DNA of 64,000 nt. It comes from Oscillospiraceae bacterium. Its GTDB lineage: Bacteria > Bacillota > Clostridia > Oscillospirales > Acutalibacteraceae. The notes beneath the pieces are model-generated. The model was not told the origin of the DNA and ran no database searches. It was given only the letters and a program-made list of their open reading frames with translations. The stretch's first letter is position 1. Each line of letters begins with the position of its first letter. A program made the position numbers and the translations under genes. The stretch spans positions 10,696 through 74,695 of the forward strand of contig SVPP01000002.1 in assembly GCA_015065765.1 (NCBI GenBank), in the 5' to 3' direction. This document shows, piece by piece, positions 42,240 to 53,777 of this stretch.

Positions 42240-43337
42240 ATGAAAATTACAAAATTTGAAGCGAAAAGTTTTCGTAATTTAAAAGATGTTGAGTTTATCC
42301 CTGATGAAGGAATAAATATAATTTTCGGTGAAAACGGTCAGGGTAAAACTAACATCATTGAAGCTATATGGCTTTTTACGGGATTCAAAAGCTTCCGCAC
42401 AAGAAAAAATTCTGAGATGATTCCTTATGATGAGGAAAAGTATGAAATTTCTCTTGATTACTTTTCTGAAAACCGTGAACAGAATATTACTCTTTTAAGT
42501 GATATTTCAAAACAGGAAACATACAAAAACGGTGTAAAAATGGTGTCACCGAGAAGTATTATAGGAGAATTTTTTTCAGTAGTTTTTTCACCATCTCATC
42601 TCAATCTGATAAAAGGTGGTCCTGATGAAAAAAGAAGATTTCTTGACATTGCAATCAGTCAGCTGAAACCATCATATGCCAGAATGTTATCAGATTATGT
42701 AAGAAGCGTGAAGCAGAGAAATGCTCTTCTGAAAAGTTTCGGTGAGACTTCTTATGAATATGATATGCTTGATTGCTGGGATGAAGCTATTGCAAATCTC
42801 GGCGGAAAAATAACTGCTGAAAGATTAAAATATGTTGAGTCTTTAACAGAATCGGCAATAGAAATTTATGACGGAATTTCAAACGGAAGAGAAATTCTTG
42901 AAGTTAAATATAATCAGGTAGGAAGAGAAGACAGATTTGAAGAAAGAGAAATAATTTCCGCACTTTCTGATGCTCTAAAAAAATCCCGTGAAAATGATAT
43001 AAAAAATAAATTTACATCAAAAGGTCCTCACAGAGATGATTTTGAGGTAATTTTGAATTCAAAAAATATAAAAATTTTCGGCTCACAAGGTCAGCAGAGA
43101 TCTGCAGCACTTTCACTGAAATTGGCAGAAGCTTCACTTATTAAAAAGATAAATGATGAACAGCCTGTTGCACTTCTTGATGATGTTATGAGTGAACTTG
43201 ATACAGGCAGACAAGATTATATTTTAAACAAATTAAAAGACTGGCAGGTTTTCATTTCCTGTTGTGAGCCAACACAGGTTCTCCGCATGAAAAGCGGTAA
43301 AAGTTTTCAGGTGGAAAACGGAAAAATTATTTTATAA
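42240..43337 (+). CDS. recF: DNA replication and repair ATPase RecF
   Basis: A 365-residue SMC-like ATPase. Walker A is FGENGQGKTN (residues 29-38), the signature is SQGQQRSAALSLKLAEA, and Walker B is VALLDDVMSELD. With RecO and RecR it loads RecA at gaps. Thirteen bases after yaaA in the dnaN operon. Confidence 0.97.
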   Translation: MKITKFEAKSFRNLKDVEFIPDEGINIIFGENGQGKTNIIEAIWLFTGFKSFRTRKNSEMIPYDEEKYEISLDYFSENREQNITLLSDISKQETYKNGVKMVSPRSIIGEFFSVVFSPSHLNLIKGGPDEKRRFLDIAISQLKPSYARMLSDYVRSVKQRNALLKSFGETSYEYDMLDCWDEAIANLGGKITAERLKYVESLTESAIEIYDGISNGREILEVKYNQVGREDRFEEREIISALSDALKKSRENDIKNKFTSKGPHRDDFEVILNSKNIKIFGSQGQQRSAALSLKLAEASLIKKINDEQPVALLDDVMSELDTGRQDYILNKLKDWQVFISCCEPTQVLRMKSGKSFQVENGKIIL

Positions 43338-43346
43338 GGTGATTTT

Positions 43347-43616
43347 ATGTACCTGCATTTAGGTCAGGAAACTGTTGTGATGCAAGATGATATTGTAGGA
43401 ATTTTTGATCTTGATAATACAACTGTTTCAAAAGCAAGCCGTGACTATCTTGCACAGGCTGAAAAAAATAAACAGGTTATAAATGTAAGCTTTGAACTAC
43501 CAAAAACTTTCATTCTTACGAATAATAAAGAAAAAGGTAACAGAATTTACATATCACAGATTTCCTCATCAACGCTCCTTAAAAGAGCTGAAAATATATA
43601 TGAAAATAATAAATAA
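43347..43616 (+). CDS. remB: RemB family regulator (DUF370)
   Basis: An 89-residue protein beginning MYLHLGQETVVMQDDIVGIFDLDNTTVS, the DUF370 pattern. In B. subtilis RemB (YaaB) sits at the same place between recF and gyrB and affects extracellular matrix genes, related to the DNA-binding RemA. It is part of the dnaN-gyrA operon. Confidence 0.93.
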   Translation: MYLHLGQETVVMQDDIVGIFDLDNTTVSKASRDYLAQAEKNKQVINVSFELPKTFILTNNKEKGNRIYISQISSSTLLKRAENIYENNK

Positions 43617-45650
<2,034 letters not shown>

Positions 45651-45673
45651 AATTTTAAGGAACGGTGAATGTA

Positions 45674-48184
45674 ATGAGCGAAGAACATAAAATTCAATCA
45701 TTTGAAGATTCAAAAATTATAAATGTAGACATTGATAGTGAAATGAGAAACTCTTTCCTTGACTATTCAATGTCAGTTATCGTTTCCCGTGCGCTTCCTG
45801 ATGTACGTGACGGCCTGAAGCCTGTTCATAGAAGAATTCTCTATACAATGCACGAAAACGGACTTACTCCCGACAAAGCTCACAGAAAGTGCGCCGATAC
45901 AGTCGGTTCAGTTCTTGGTAGATATCATCCGCACGGTGACTCCTCTGTTTACGATGCAATGGTACGTCTTGCACAGGATTTCTCAATGAGATATATGCTC
46001 GTTGACGGTCACGGTAACTTCGGTTCAGTTGACGGTGACCCCCCTGCTGCTTACCGTTATACAGAGTCAAGAATGAGTAAAATTGCTCTTGAAATGTTGA
46101 CGGATATTGACAAAGACACAGTTGACTTTGCAATGAACTATGATGACCGTCTTAAAGAGCCTACAGTTTTGCCTTCAAGATTTCCTAATATTCTTGTAAA
46201 TGGTTCAATGGGTATTGCGGTTGGTATGGCAACAAATATGCCTCCTCACAACCTCCGTGAAGTTATTGACGGTATGTGCTGTGTTATTGATAATCCTGAT
46301 GCATCTCTTGATGATATTATGGAACATATCAAGGGACCTGATTTTCCCACTCATGGTATTATCATGGGTAAAGCGGGTATCCGTGCAGCTTATGCTACAG
46401 GTAAGGGTAAAGTTATTGTACGTGCACGTGCAGAAATTATAGAAAATAAAAACGGAAGATTTTCAATCAACGTTACAGAAATTCCTTATGGTGTTAACAA
46501 GGCAAGGCTTATTGAAAGCATGGCTGAACTTGTTAAAGATAAGAGAATTGAAGGTATTGCTGATATTAATGACTACTCATCCCGTGAAGGTATGCACATT
46601 CAGATTGACCTGAAAAGAGATGCAAATCCTCAGGTTGTTCTCAATCAGCTTTATACTTATACTCAGCTTCAGACAACATTTGGTGTAATTAATCTTGTTA
46701 TCGTTGATGGTGTTCCGAAGATTCTTACACTCAAAGAAATTCTTCAGTACTATATAAAATATCAGTGTGAAGTTATTACAAGAAGAACACGTTTTAATCT
46801 TAAAAAAGCTCAGGAAAGAGCACATATCTTAGAGGCTCTTAAAAAAGCTCTTGACTTCATTGATGAAGTTATAGCAATTCTCAGAAATTCAAAGAGTATT
46901 GCTGAAGGTAAAGAAGCTCTTATGGCACGCTTTGATTTTGACGATGTTCAGGCTCAGGCAATTGTTCAGATGCGTCTTGGACAGTTGACAGGTCTTGAAA
47001 AAGAGAAAATAGAAGAAGAACTTCTCGCTCTCAAAGAAAAAATTGCTGATTATCTTGACATTCTTGCAAATGAACATAGAGTTCTTGCAATTGTAAAAGA
47101 AGAAGCAATGGTTATCGGTGACAAATTCGGCGATGACAGAAGAACAGAAATTGCTAATGTCAGCGGTGAAGTTGATATTGAGGACCTTATTCCCGAAGAG
47201 GAATGTGTTTATACAATGACAACTCTCGGTTACATCAAGCGTCAGCCTACTGAAACATATCAGATTCAGAGAAGAGGCGGCAGAGGTGTCAAGGGTCTTA
47301 CACGCCGTGAAGAAGATATTGTAGAAACAATGTTTACATGTTCAACTCATGACTACGTTGTGTTCTTTACAAATGCCGGCAGAACATACAGACTTAAAGG
47401 TTATGAAATTCCTGAAGGCAGCCGTACAAGTAAAGGTATGAATATTGTAAACCTTCTTCCTATTACTCAGGAAGAAAAGGTTACAGCAATGATTCGTGTC
47501 AGACCTGAAGAGGATGATGATAAATTCGTTTGTATGGTAACAAGAAACGGTATCATTAAGAGAACATCTGTTGATGAATACAAGAATGTACGTAAGAAGG
47601 GTATTATTGCAGTTAATCTTGATGAGGGCGATGAGCTTGCATGGGTTAAACTGACGTCAGGTAACGATGACCTTCTTGTTGCAACAAAGAAGGGTATGTG
47701 CATTCGTTTCAATGAAAGTGATGCACGTGTTCTGGGCAGAACAGCAAGAGGTGTTAAGGCTATTGATCTTGCAAACGGTGACGAGGTTATCGGATTTGAT
47801 GTTCTCAGAGAAGGTACAACTGTTCTTACAGTCAATGAAAGAGGCTACGGCAGAAGAAGTAACAATGAAGATTACCGTATTCAGTCAAGAGGCGGTAAGG
47901 GTGTTATGAACTACCGTACAGGTCAGTTCGGTGACGTAAGTGCTATCAGCGTTGTTGAAGAAAATGATGATGTAATCCTTATTTCATCTGACGGTATCAT
48001 CATCAGAATTCCCGCAAATGAAATCAGTACTTTCGCAAGACCCTCAAAGGGTGTACGCGTAATGAAAGTTACCGAAGGTGAAAGACTTGCAACAATGACT
48101 ACTACAGAACACATTGACGCTGAGGAAGAAACTGAAGCAGAAGGTGAAGGAACTTCTGTAGAAACAGCAGAAGAAAATCAATAA
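45674..48184 (+). CDS. gyrA: DNA gyrase subunit A
   Basis: An 836-residue subunit. The catalytic tyrosine is Y129 in [11 protein letters not shown]. The quinolone-resistance region [20 protein letters not shown] has Ser and Asp at the positions equal to E. coli 83 and 87, the susceptible form. The GyrA box [10 protein letters not shown] is present in the C-terminal pinwheel, so this is gyrase rather than Topo IV. The C-terminal tail is acidic ([10 protein letters not shown]). Start ambiguous: ATG 45674 or GTG 45665 after AAGGAA. A terminator follows. Confidence 0.97.
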   Translation: MSEEHKIQSFEDSKIINVDIDSEMRNSFLDYSMSVIVSRALPDVRDGLKPVHRRILYTMHENGLTPDKAHRKCADTVGSVLGRYHPHGDSSVYDAMVRLAQDFSMRYMLVDGHGNFGSVDGDPPAAYRYTESRMSKIALEMLTDIDKDTVDFAMNYDDRLKEPTVLPSRFPNILVNGSMGIAVGMATNMPPHNLREVIDGMCCVIDNPDASLDDIMEHIKGPDFPTHGIIMGKAGIRAAYATGKGKVIVRARAEIIENKNGRFSINVTEIPYGVNKARLIESMAELVKDKRIEGIADINDYSSREGMHIQIDLKRDANPQVVLNQLYTYTQLQTTFGVINLVIVDGVPKILTLKEILQYYIKYQCEVITRRTRFNLKKAQERAHILEALKKALDFIDEVIAILRNSKSIAEGKEALMARFDFDDVQAQAIVQMRLGQLTGLEKEKIEEELLALKEKIADYLDILANEHRVLAIVKEEAMVIGDKFGDDRRTEIANVSGEVDIEDLIPEEECVYTMTTLGYIKRQPTETYQIQRRGGRGVKGLTRREEDIVETMFTCSTHDYVVFFTNAGRTYRLKGYEIPEGSRTSKGMNIVNLLPITQEEKVTAMIRVRPEEDDDKFVCMVTRNGIIKRTSVDEYKNVRKKGIIAVNLDEGDELAWVKLTSGNDDLLVATKKGMCIRFNESDARVLGRTARGVKAIDLANGDEVIGFDVLREGTTVLTVNERGYGRRSNNEDYRIQSRGGKGVMNYRTGQFGDVSAISVVEENDDVILISSDGIIIRIPANEISTFARPSKGVRVMKVTEGERLATMTTTEHIDAEEETEAEGEGTSVETAEENQ

Positions 48185-48194
48185 ATATTAAATA

Positions 48195-48227
48195 AAACTG
48201 TCGATAAAATTTTTATCGACAGTTTTT
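48195..48227 (+). terminator. Terminator after gyrA
   Basis: Arms ACTGTCGATAAA and TTTATCGACAGT followed by TTTT. It separates the dnaN-gyrA operon from hisS, whose AAAGGA lies immediately downstream. Confidence 0.88.
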
Positions 48228-48244
48228 CCGAAAGGATAATTTTT

Positions 48245-49600
48245 ATGCAGTTAAATATCAAAGCAATCAAAGGAACACAGGATGTTCTGCCCTCAGAGAG
48301 CTATAAAAATCAGTTTGTTGAAAAAACAGCTCTCGAAATTGCAGAAACATTCGGTTTCAAAGAAATCAGAACTCCCGTGTTTGAACAGACAGAGCTTTTC
48401 CAGCGTTCTGTCGGTGACACAACAGACGTTGTGCAGAAAGAAATGTATACATTCACTGATAAGGGAGACCGTTCAATAACTCTTCGTCCTGAAGGTACTG
48501 CAGGCGCAGTAAGAGCTTTCCTTGAACACGGACTTTTCAATGATGCTCTTCCTCAGAAGGTTTGTTATGTAACATCTTGTTACAGATATGAGAAACCTCA
48601 GGCAGGCAGACTCAGAGAATTCCATCAGTTCGGTGTTGAATGTTTCGGCACAGCTTCACCTGCTGCTGATGCAGAAATTATTTCACTTGCAAATGAAATT
48701 TTCGGTTTCCTCGGAATTCAGAATCTTGAACTTCAGATAAACTCAATCGGTTGTCCCAAATGCAGAGCAGAATATCATAAAGCACTTAAAGCATATTTTG
48801 AAAGCTATAAGGGTGAGCTTTGTGAAACATGTCTTGACAGACTTGACAGAAATCCCATGAGAATTCTCGACTGTAAGAGCCCTGTCTGCTCAAAGATTGC
48901 AGAAGAAGCTCCGGTAGTTCTTGATTTCCTTTGCGATGAATGTAAAGAACATTTCGAGATGGTTAAAAAATATCTTGAAAACATGAAAATCGATTACAAA
49001 ATCAATCCTCAGATTGTAAGAGGACTTGATTACTATACAAAAACTGTTTTCGAGTTTGTGTCAACTGAAATCGGTGCACAGGGAACAGTCTGTGGTGGCG
49101 GAAGATATGACGGTCTTGTTGAAGAAATGGGAGGTGCACATACACCTTCACTCGGTTTTGCAATGGGACTCGAAAGACTTCTTCTTCTCATTGAGGCTCA
49201 GGGAATTCAGCTTCCCGAAGGCAGAGGATGTGAAGTATATATCGCATCAATAGGTGAGAAAGCGTCTCTTGCAGCATCTGAAATAGTAACTGACCTCAGA
49301 AGTGGTGGCATCAGTGCACAGTTTGACGTTGTAGGTCGCTCCGTCAAAGCTCAGATGAAATATGCAGGTAAAATCGGTGCTCAGTACTCAATGGTTCTCG
49401 GCGACAGCGAAATTGATAATAATAAAGCTATGCTGAAAAACATGGAAACAGGTGACATGGCTGAGGTAGAGCTTGACACATTTGCTGAAGATTTCATGAA
49501 CATTATGGTTCAGAATGCGGCAAAAGGTCTTGGCGATTATATAGGCGGAGAAAATTTTGATTTAGGTGCGCTTCTCGGCACACTTCCTCAGGAGGAATAA
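48245..49600 (+). CDS. hisS: Histidyl-tRNA synthetase
   Basis: A 451-residue class II synthetase. Landmarks: IKGTQDVLPSES at the N-terminus, motif 2 CYRYEKPQAGRLREFHQFGVE, histidine-specific RGLDYYTKTVFEF and GGRYDGL, motif 3 GFAMGLERLLLL. The middle contains an unusual cysteine set (GCPKC, CETC, CKSPVC, CDEC), a zinc-ribbon-like insertion seen in some bacterial HisRS. The typical HisRS anticodon domain follows. It runs into aspS with a three-base gap. Confidence 0.97.
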   Translation: MQLNIKAIKGTQDVLPSESYKNQFVEKTALEIAETFGFKEIRTPVFEQTELFQRSVGDTTDVVQKEMYTFTDKGDRSITLRPEGTAGAVRAFLEHGLFNDALPQKVCYVTSCYRYEKPQAGRLREFHQFGVECFGTASPAADAEIISLANEIFGFLGIQNLELQINSIGCPKCRAEYHKALKAYFESYKGELCETCLDRLDRNPMRILDCKSPVCSKIAEEAPVVLDFLCDECKEHFEMVKKYLENMKIDYKINPQIVRGLDYYTKTVFEFVSTEIGAQGTVCGGGRYDGLVEEMGGAHTPSLGFAMGLERLLLLIEAQGIQLPEGRGCEVYIASIGEKASLAASEIVTDLRSGGISAQFDVVGRSVKAQMKYAGKIGAQYSMVLGDSEIDNNKAMLKNMETGDMAEVELDTFAEDFMNIMVQNAAKGLGDYIGGENFDLGALLGTLPQEE

Positions 49601-49603
49601 AAT

Positions 49604-51394
49604 ATGGATACAATGACAGGTAAAAAAAGAACAGACTACTGTGGTACTTTTACCTCAGCAGATATCGGCAGAAAAGTAACTGTTGCAGGTTGGGTACAGC
49701 GTCAGCGTGACTTGGGTGCTCTCATTTTTATTGACCTGAGAGACAGAACAGGTATCGTTCAGCTGGCGTTTGATGATACAACAGACAAGGAAATTTTTGA
49801 AAAGGCTTTCAGTGCAAGAAGTGAGTTTGTGCTCATGGCAAGCGGTACTGTCCGCGAGCGTTCATCAAAAAATATGGATATCCCCACAGGTGAAATCGAA
49901 ATTTTTGTTGATGATTTAAGAGTTCTTGCAAAGAGTGAAACAACTCCCTTTGAAATTGTGGAAAACTGTGCAACGAGTGAGCTGACAAGACTTAAATACA
50001 GATATCTTGACCTGAGAAGACCTGATTTGCAGAAAAACATTCTCATGCGTCACAAAATCACAAAAATCACACGTGACTATTTTGATGAAAACGGATTTAT
50101 CGAAATCGAAACCCCCATGCTCATCAAATCAACTCCCGAGGGTGCACGTGACTTCCTCGTTCCCAGCAGAATTCATAAAGGAACATTTTACGCACTTCCT
50201 CAGTCACCTCAGCTTTACAAACAGCTTTCAATGGTAGCAGGATTTGACAGATACATGCAGATTGCACGTTGCTTCCGTGATGAAGATTTACGTGCTGACA
50301 GACAGCCTGAATTTACACAGATTGACTTTGAAATGTCATTTGTAGATATGGAAGACGTTCTTTCAATTGGTGAAGGATATATCAAGAGAGTATTCAAGGA
50401 AGCAATTGATGTGGAAATCGGAGATTACATCCCCCGTCTCACATATAAAGAGGCTATGGAAAAGTACGGCTCAGACAAGCCTGATACCCGCTTTGAAATG
50501 GAGCTTGTTGACCTGAGTGAAACAGTTAAAAACTGTGGCTTTGGTGTATTCACATCAGCAATCGAGGGCGGTGGCTCAGTCAGAGCAATTACTGCAAAGA
50601 ATGCATTTGGTGTTCTTACAAGAAAAGAAGTTGATAAGCTTACAGAATTTGTACGCGGTATTGGTGCCAAAGGTCTTGCATGGGCAAGAATTGCTGAGGA
50701 CGGCACAATTGCATCTTCTTTTGCAAAGTTCATGACAGAAGATGAAATGAATGCAATCAAAGAAAAATGCGGAGCAGAAAATGGCGACGTAATTCTTATC
50801 GTTGGTGACACAAAGAACTCAATTGTTCTGTCAGTGCTTGGTGCACTCAGATGTGAAGTTGCGAAAAAACTTGATATTATAGATAAATCAAAATTCAACC
50901 TTCTCTGGATTATTGAATTCCCCTTCTTTGATTGGGATGAAGATTCTCAGACCTGGGTTGCTATGCATCATCCTTTTACTTCACCTATGGATGAATGTCT
51001 TGATTATCTTGAAACAGACAAAGCAAATGTAAGAGCAAAGGCTTATGACCTTGTTCTCAATGGTATTGAGCTTTCAAGTGGATCAATCAGAATTACTGAC
51101 CCTGAACTTCAGAACAGAATGTTCAGACTTCTCGGCCTTAGCGAAGAAGAATCACACGCAAAATTCGGATATCTTACAGATGCTTTCAAATATGGTGCAC
51201 CACCTCACGGCGGTATGGGTATCGGTCTTGACAGACTTGTTATGCAGATGCTTAAGTGCGAAACTCTCCGTGATGTTATTGCATATCCGAAGGTACAGAA
51301 CGCAAGTGAGCCTATGACAGACTGCCCCTCTGTTATTGACACAGAGCAGCTTGACGAGCTTGCAATTAAAGTAAATCTTCCGGTAGAAGAATAA
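49604..51394 (+). CDS. aspS: Aspartyl-tRNA synthetase
   Basis: A 596-residue class IIb synthetase. An N-terminal OB fold (GRKVTVAGWVQRQRDLGALIFIDLRDRTG) is followed by motif 2 IARCFRDEDLRADRQPEFTQID, a bacterial GAD insertion domain, and motif 3 GGMGIGLDRLVMQML. The long bacterial form with the GAD insertion is often discriminating for tRNA-Asp, but some act on tRNA-Asn too. AGGAGG inside the end of hisS precedes it. hisS-aspS is a common bacterial gene pair. Confidence 0.98.
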   Translation: MDTMTGKKRTDYCGTFTSADIGRKVTVAGWVQRQRDLGALIFIDLRDRTGIVQLAFDDTTDKEIFEKAFSARSEFVLMASGTVRERSSKNMDIPTGEIEIFVDDLRVLAKSETTPFEIVENCATSELTRLKYRYLDLRRPDLQKNILMRHKITKITRDYFDENGFIEIETPMLIKSTPEGARDFLVPSRIHKGTFYALPQSPQLYKQLSMVAGFDRYMQIARCFRDEDLRADRQPEFTQIDFEMSFVDMEDVLSIGEGYIKRVFKEAIDVEIGDYIPRLTYKEAMEKYGSDKPDTRFEMELVDLSETVKNCGFGVFTSAIEGGGSVRAITAKNAFGVLTRKEVDKLTEFVRGIGAKGLAWARIAEDGTIASSFAKFMTEDEMNAIKEKCGAENGDVILIVGDTKNSIVLSVLGALRCEVAKKLDIIDKSKFNLLWIIEFPFFDWDEDSQTWVAMHHPFTSPMDECLDYLETDKANVRAKAYDLVLNGIELSSGSIRITDPELQNRMFRLLGLSEEESHAKFGYLTDAFKYGAPPHGGMGIGLDRLVMQMLKCETLRDVIAYPKVQNASEPMTDCPSVIDTEQLDELAIKVNLPVEE

Positions 51395-51406
51395 TTTTTT
51401 AAAAAT

Positions 51407-51456
51407 AATCTCCTCTGTTATCCTTGAGCGTAAGCGAAGGATCGGAGGAGATTTTT
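51407..51456 (+). terminator. Terminator after aspS with REP-like core
   Basis: Outer arms AATCTCCTC and GAGGAGATT enclose an inner hairpin (ATCCTT / AAGGAT) with GAGCGTAAGCG between. T residues follow. The inner sequence resembles the GAGCGAAGCGAAGGATC palindromic repeat that is scattered in many bacterial genomes. Confidence 0.85.
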
Positions 51457-51537
51457 TATAATAATTTTTAATTTGACTTGGTAAACTATGCCTGTTAAAA
51501 TAAAATTAAAAGATGAATTTTTTTCGGAGGGATGAAA

Positions 51538-52815
51538 ATGAAAAAAATTATCAGTATACTTCTAAGTATAGTTATGGTTTTCACAATGTTCAGCACAACT
51601 GCTTTCGCCGAAAGCAACAAGGTTGAATTTGAAGGTAAAACATACGATTTATCTAATAAACATCCGTGGATTTTTGTTCACGGCATGGGCGGTTGGAACA
51701 AATACGGTGAAGAAGCTTACTGGGGAGGTTGGGCATCTTCCGAGGGAGATGTAATTGACCTTTACAATTCTAACGGAATTGAAGCTTATGCAGCAACTGT
51801 CGGTCCGTTTAACAGCGCATGGGACAGAGCATGTGAACTTTATGCTCAGCTTACAGGTACAGTTGTTGACTATGGTGAAGCTCATTCAAAGGAACATAAT
51901 CACGACCGTTACGGTTATGATTATACAGGTAATTGTCTTATGGATGAACCATGGGATATGAAGGAAAAAATCAATCTTGTTGGACACTCATTCGGAGGTC
52001 ATACAGTAAGACTTTTTGCATCTCTCATTGCTTATGGTGATGAAGCAGAAATTGCTGCAACAGGTGATGAAACATCACCGCTCTTCAAAGGCGGACACAA
52101 GGATGCAATTTACTCAGTAGTAACTTTTTCAGGCGTTCATAATGGTTCACCTATTGCAAACCTTATTCACGATTCATTCCTTATGACAGGTATTATTGCA
52201 CTTCTTAATTTTGCAGGTGCAGTTTTCGGAAGCAACGTTCTTATGTGGGATCTTCCTATGGGACACATGGGACTTACACCCAAGCAGGGTGAAGACAGAG
52301 CAAAGTTCAGTCTTAAAACAATTAAAACAGTTGTTGAAGCACAGGACAACTGCGGATATGATCTGACACTCAGAGGTGCTGCAGAGCTTAATGAAAAAAT
52401 AAAAACAGTTGACAGCGCATATTATTATTCATACTCATGCAACTCAAGCTACAAAACATCATGTGGTACATATCTGCCTATTGCATCAAACTTTGCAATG
52501 TTTTATCTCACATCGCTTTATATCGGTGCTACAGAGGGAAAAACAATTGACGGAATTTACATGGATGAATCGTGGGCTAAAAACGACGGAATTGTTCCCC
52601 TTGCAAGCGCTCTCTATCCCGCAACAGATGCTGACAATGCAAAGAGTTATGAAGAAGCAGTAAAAGCAGGAGAAAAAATAGAAACAGGAGTCTGGTATTA
52701 CATGCCTACTATGGAAGGTTTTGATCACTTCGATTTTTGTGGAACAATAGATTATCCTACAACATTTGAAGATTTCTACTTTACTCTTGTTGAGACAATA
52801 AATGCTACGGTATAA
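51538..52815 (+). CDS. Secreted triacylglycerol lipase-like alpha/beta hydrolase
   Basis: A 425-residue protein. The signal peptide (KKIISILLSIVMVFTMFSTTAFA) is cleaved near residue 24. The mature protein begins with the lipase oxyanion segment HPWIFVHGMGGW. The nucleophile elbow is GHSFGG, the acidic residue is probably in KNDGIVPLAS and the histidine in MEGFDHFDF. This order and the long tryptophan-rich N-terminal segment match family I.5/I.6 lipases (Geobacillus, Staphylococcus). The zinc-binding histidine/aspartate region (EAHSKEHNHDRYGYD) also fits. CGGAGGG spacing favours ATG 51538. It probably hydrolyses extracellular lipids. Confidence 0.85.
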   Translation: MKKIISILLSIVMVFTMFSTTAFAESNKVEFEGKTYDLSNKHPWIFVHGMGGWNKYGEEAYWGGWASSEGDVIDLYNSNGIEAYAATVGPFNSAWDRACELYAQLTGTVVDYGEAHSKEHNHDRYGYDYTGNCLMDEPWDMKEKINLVGHSFGGHTVRLFASLIAYGDEAEIAATGDETSPLFKGGHKDAIYSVVTFSGVHNGSPIANLIHDSFLMTGIIALLNFAGAVFGSNVLMWDLPMGHMGLTPKQGEDRAKFSLKTIKTVVEAQDNCGYDLTLRGAAELNEKIKTVDSAYYYSYSCNSSYKTSCGTYLPIASNFAMFYLTSLYIGATEGKTIDGIYMDESWAKNDGIVPLASALYPATDADNAKSYEEAVKAGEKIETGVWYYMPTMEGFDHFDFCGTIDYPTTFEDFYFTLVETINATV

Positions 52816-52817
52816 AC

Positions 52818-52848
52818 AAAAACACCACCGGATTCCGGTGGTGTTTTT
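52818..52848. terminator. Terminator after lipase gene
   Basis: Arms AAAACACCACCGGA and TCCGGTGGTGTTTTT with almost no loop, near-perfect palindrome between convergent genes. Confidence 0.92.
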
Positions 52849-52877
52849 AGTGCAGAATTCAAACCTGAAATGTTGAT

Positions 52878-53201
52878 TTATATTATAACTTCTGACCTGA
52901 AATATTGTTCCTGAAATTTTACTTGTTCAATTATTTCATCTTTTGTGAACGAGGCGTTTTCAGGTGCAACTACCCATTTTTCTTCTACATCATCGTATCT
53001 GTGAATAATTGCAATTATTTTTCCGGTAAATTCTTTCATTGGCACATCAACACCGATAATGTACGCGTCCTGTTCTTCTCCGTCAGGTGCGATAATGCCT
53101 TCAACGTAACCATAGTTTACAGGATAATACATGTCTTTATGCTGAGGATGATGACTTCCCAGTGGTCTGTCGACAATTACTTTTACAGTTTTTCCGATCA
53201 T
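52878..53201 (-). CDS. Minimal inorganic-pyrophosphatase-like protein
   Basis: A 107-residue protein that aligns with the core of family I pyrophosphatases: YYPVNYGYVEG, APDGEEQDAYIIGVDVP and IIAIIHRYDDVEEKWVV, containing the conserved D-x-x-D-type acidic residues. Canonical enzymes are 170-220 residues, so this is a compact clade lacking the terminal regions. It may hydrolyse pyrophosphate or another phosphoanhydride; activity is uncertain. It is followed on the minus strand upstream by a SMI1/KNR4 gene. Confidence 0.78.
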   Translation of the reverse strand: MIGKTVKVIVDRPLGSHHPQHKDMYYPVNYGYVEGIIAPDGEEQDAYIIGVDVPMKEFTGKIIAIIHRYDDVEEKWVVAPENASFTKDEIIEQVKFQEQYFRSEVII

Positions 53202-53228
53202 AAAGAATACCTCGATAATTTTTTGTTT

Positions 53229-53648
53229 TTATATTTCAGAATTATAATATTTATAAATAAGTTCTCTAATATCTTTTGCAACAGCATGTGTTTCGTTTGT
53301 TTCATGTTCCCATATATAAATTGCAGAAGTGTTTACTTTTCCGTTTTCCGATATATTATAACAGTAGTAATCCCCGCAACCGTTTTCTGCAAAAAATATA
53401 TGCAAATCGATATCTTCATAAACTTCTTTTAAATATTTTCTGTTAAGAAGGCAGTTTTCTTTTATTCTGTCTGTAGATAGCAAAAAATAAGAGTCCCCGT
53501 TCAGTTCAAGCAGAAGTTGTTTTAATTCGTCAGGAAAAGGATAACCTACAGTATTTTCCGCTTCCTTGATTTCTGCAGTTGTTGCAGGTTTTTGTATTTT
53601 TGTCCACTGGTTGTTTTTTGAATATTCTATAACTAACTCTTTATACAT
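53229..53648 (-). CDS. SMI1/KNR4 (SUKH) family protein
   Basis: A 139-residue protein with the SUKH core: ATTAEIKEAENTVGYPFPDELKQLLLELNG near the N-terminus, FFAENGCGDYYCYNIS with conserved aromatic residues, and IYIWEHETNETHAVAKDIRELI at the end. In bacteria such proteins are often immunity proteins against contact-dependent nuclease toxins, but many occur without a toxin. No toxin is encoded beside it. It precedes the pyrophosphatase-like gene by 27 bases and may share its transcript. Confidence 0.82.
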   Translation of the reverse strand: MYKELVIEYSKNNQWTKIQKPATTAEIKEAENTVGYPFPDELKQLLLELNGDSYFLLSTDRIKENCLLNRKYLKEVYEDIDLHIFFAENGCGDYYCYNISENGKVNTSAIYIWEHETNETHAVAKDIRELIYKYYNSEI

Positions 53649-53740
53649 TTATCTTTTTCCCCACTTTCAGATCCGAATACTTGCAAATTCAAGCAGAGCC
53701 ATATTTTCATTATATATAATTTTATCCCGAAAATCAACAA

Positions 53741-53768
53741 CACCGCAGACTTTGAAAAATCTGCGGTG
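53741..53768. terminator. Terminator between SMI1 and radical SAM genes
   Basis: Arms CACCGCAGA and TCTGCGGTG with a ten-base A/T-rich loop; it ends the minus-strand radical SAM transcript. Confidence 0.78.
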
Positions 53769-53777
53769 ATTTTGTAA

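Noticed and set aside
48245..51394. T-box leader upstream of hisS, aspS or serS
   Set aside because: No T-box core (TGGNACCGCG-like) or specifier structure found in the short gaps before these genes.
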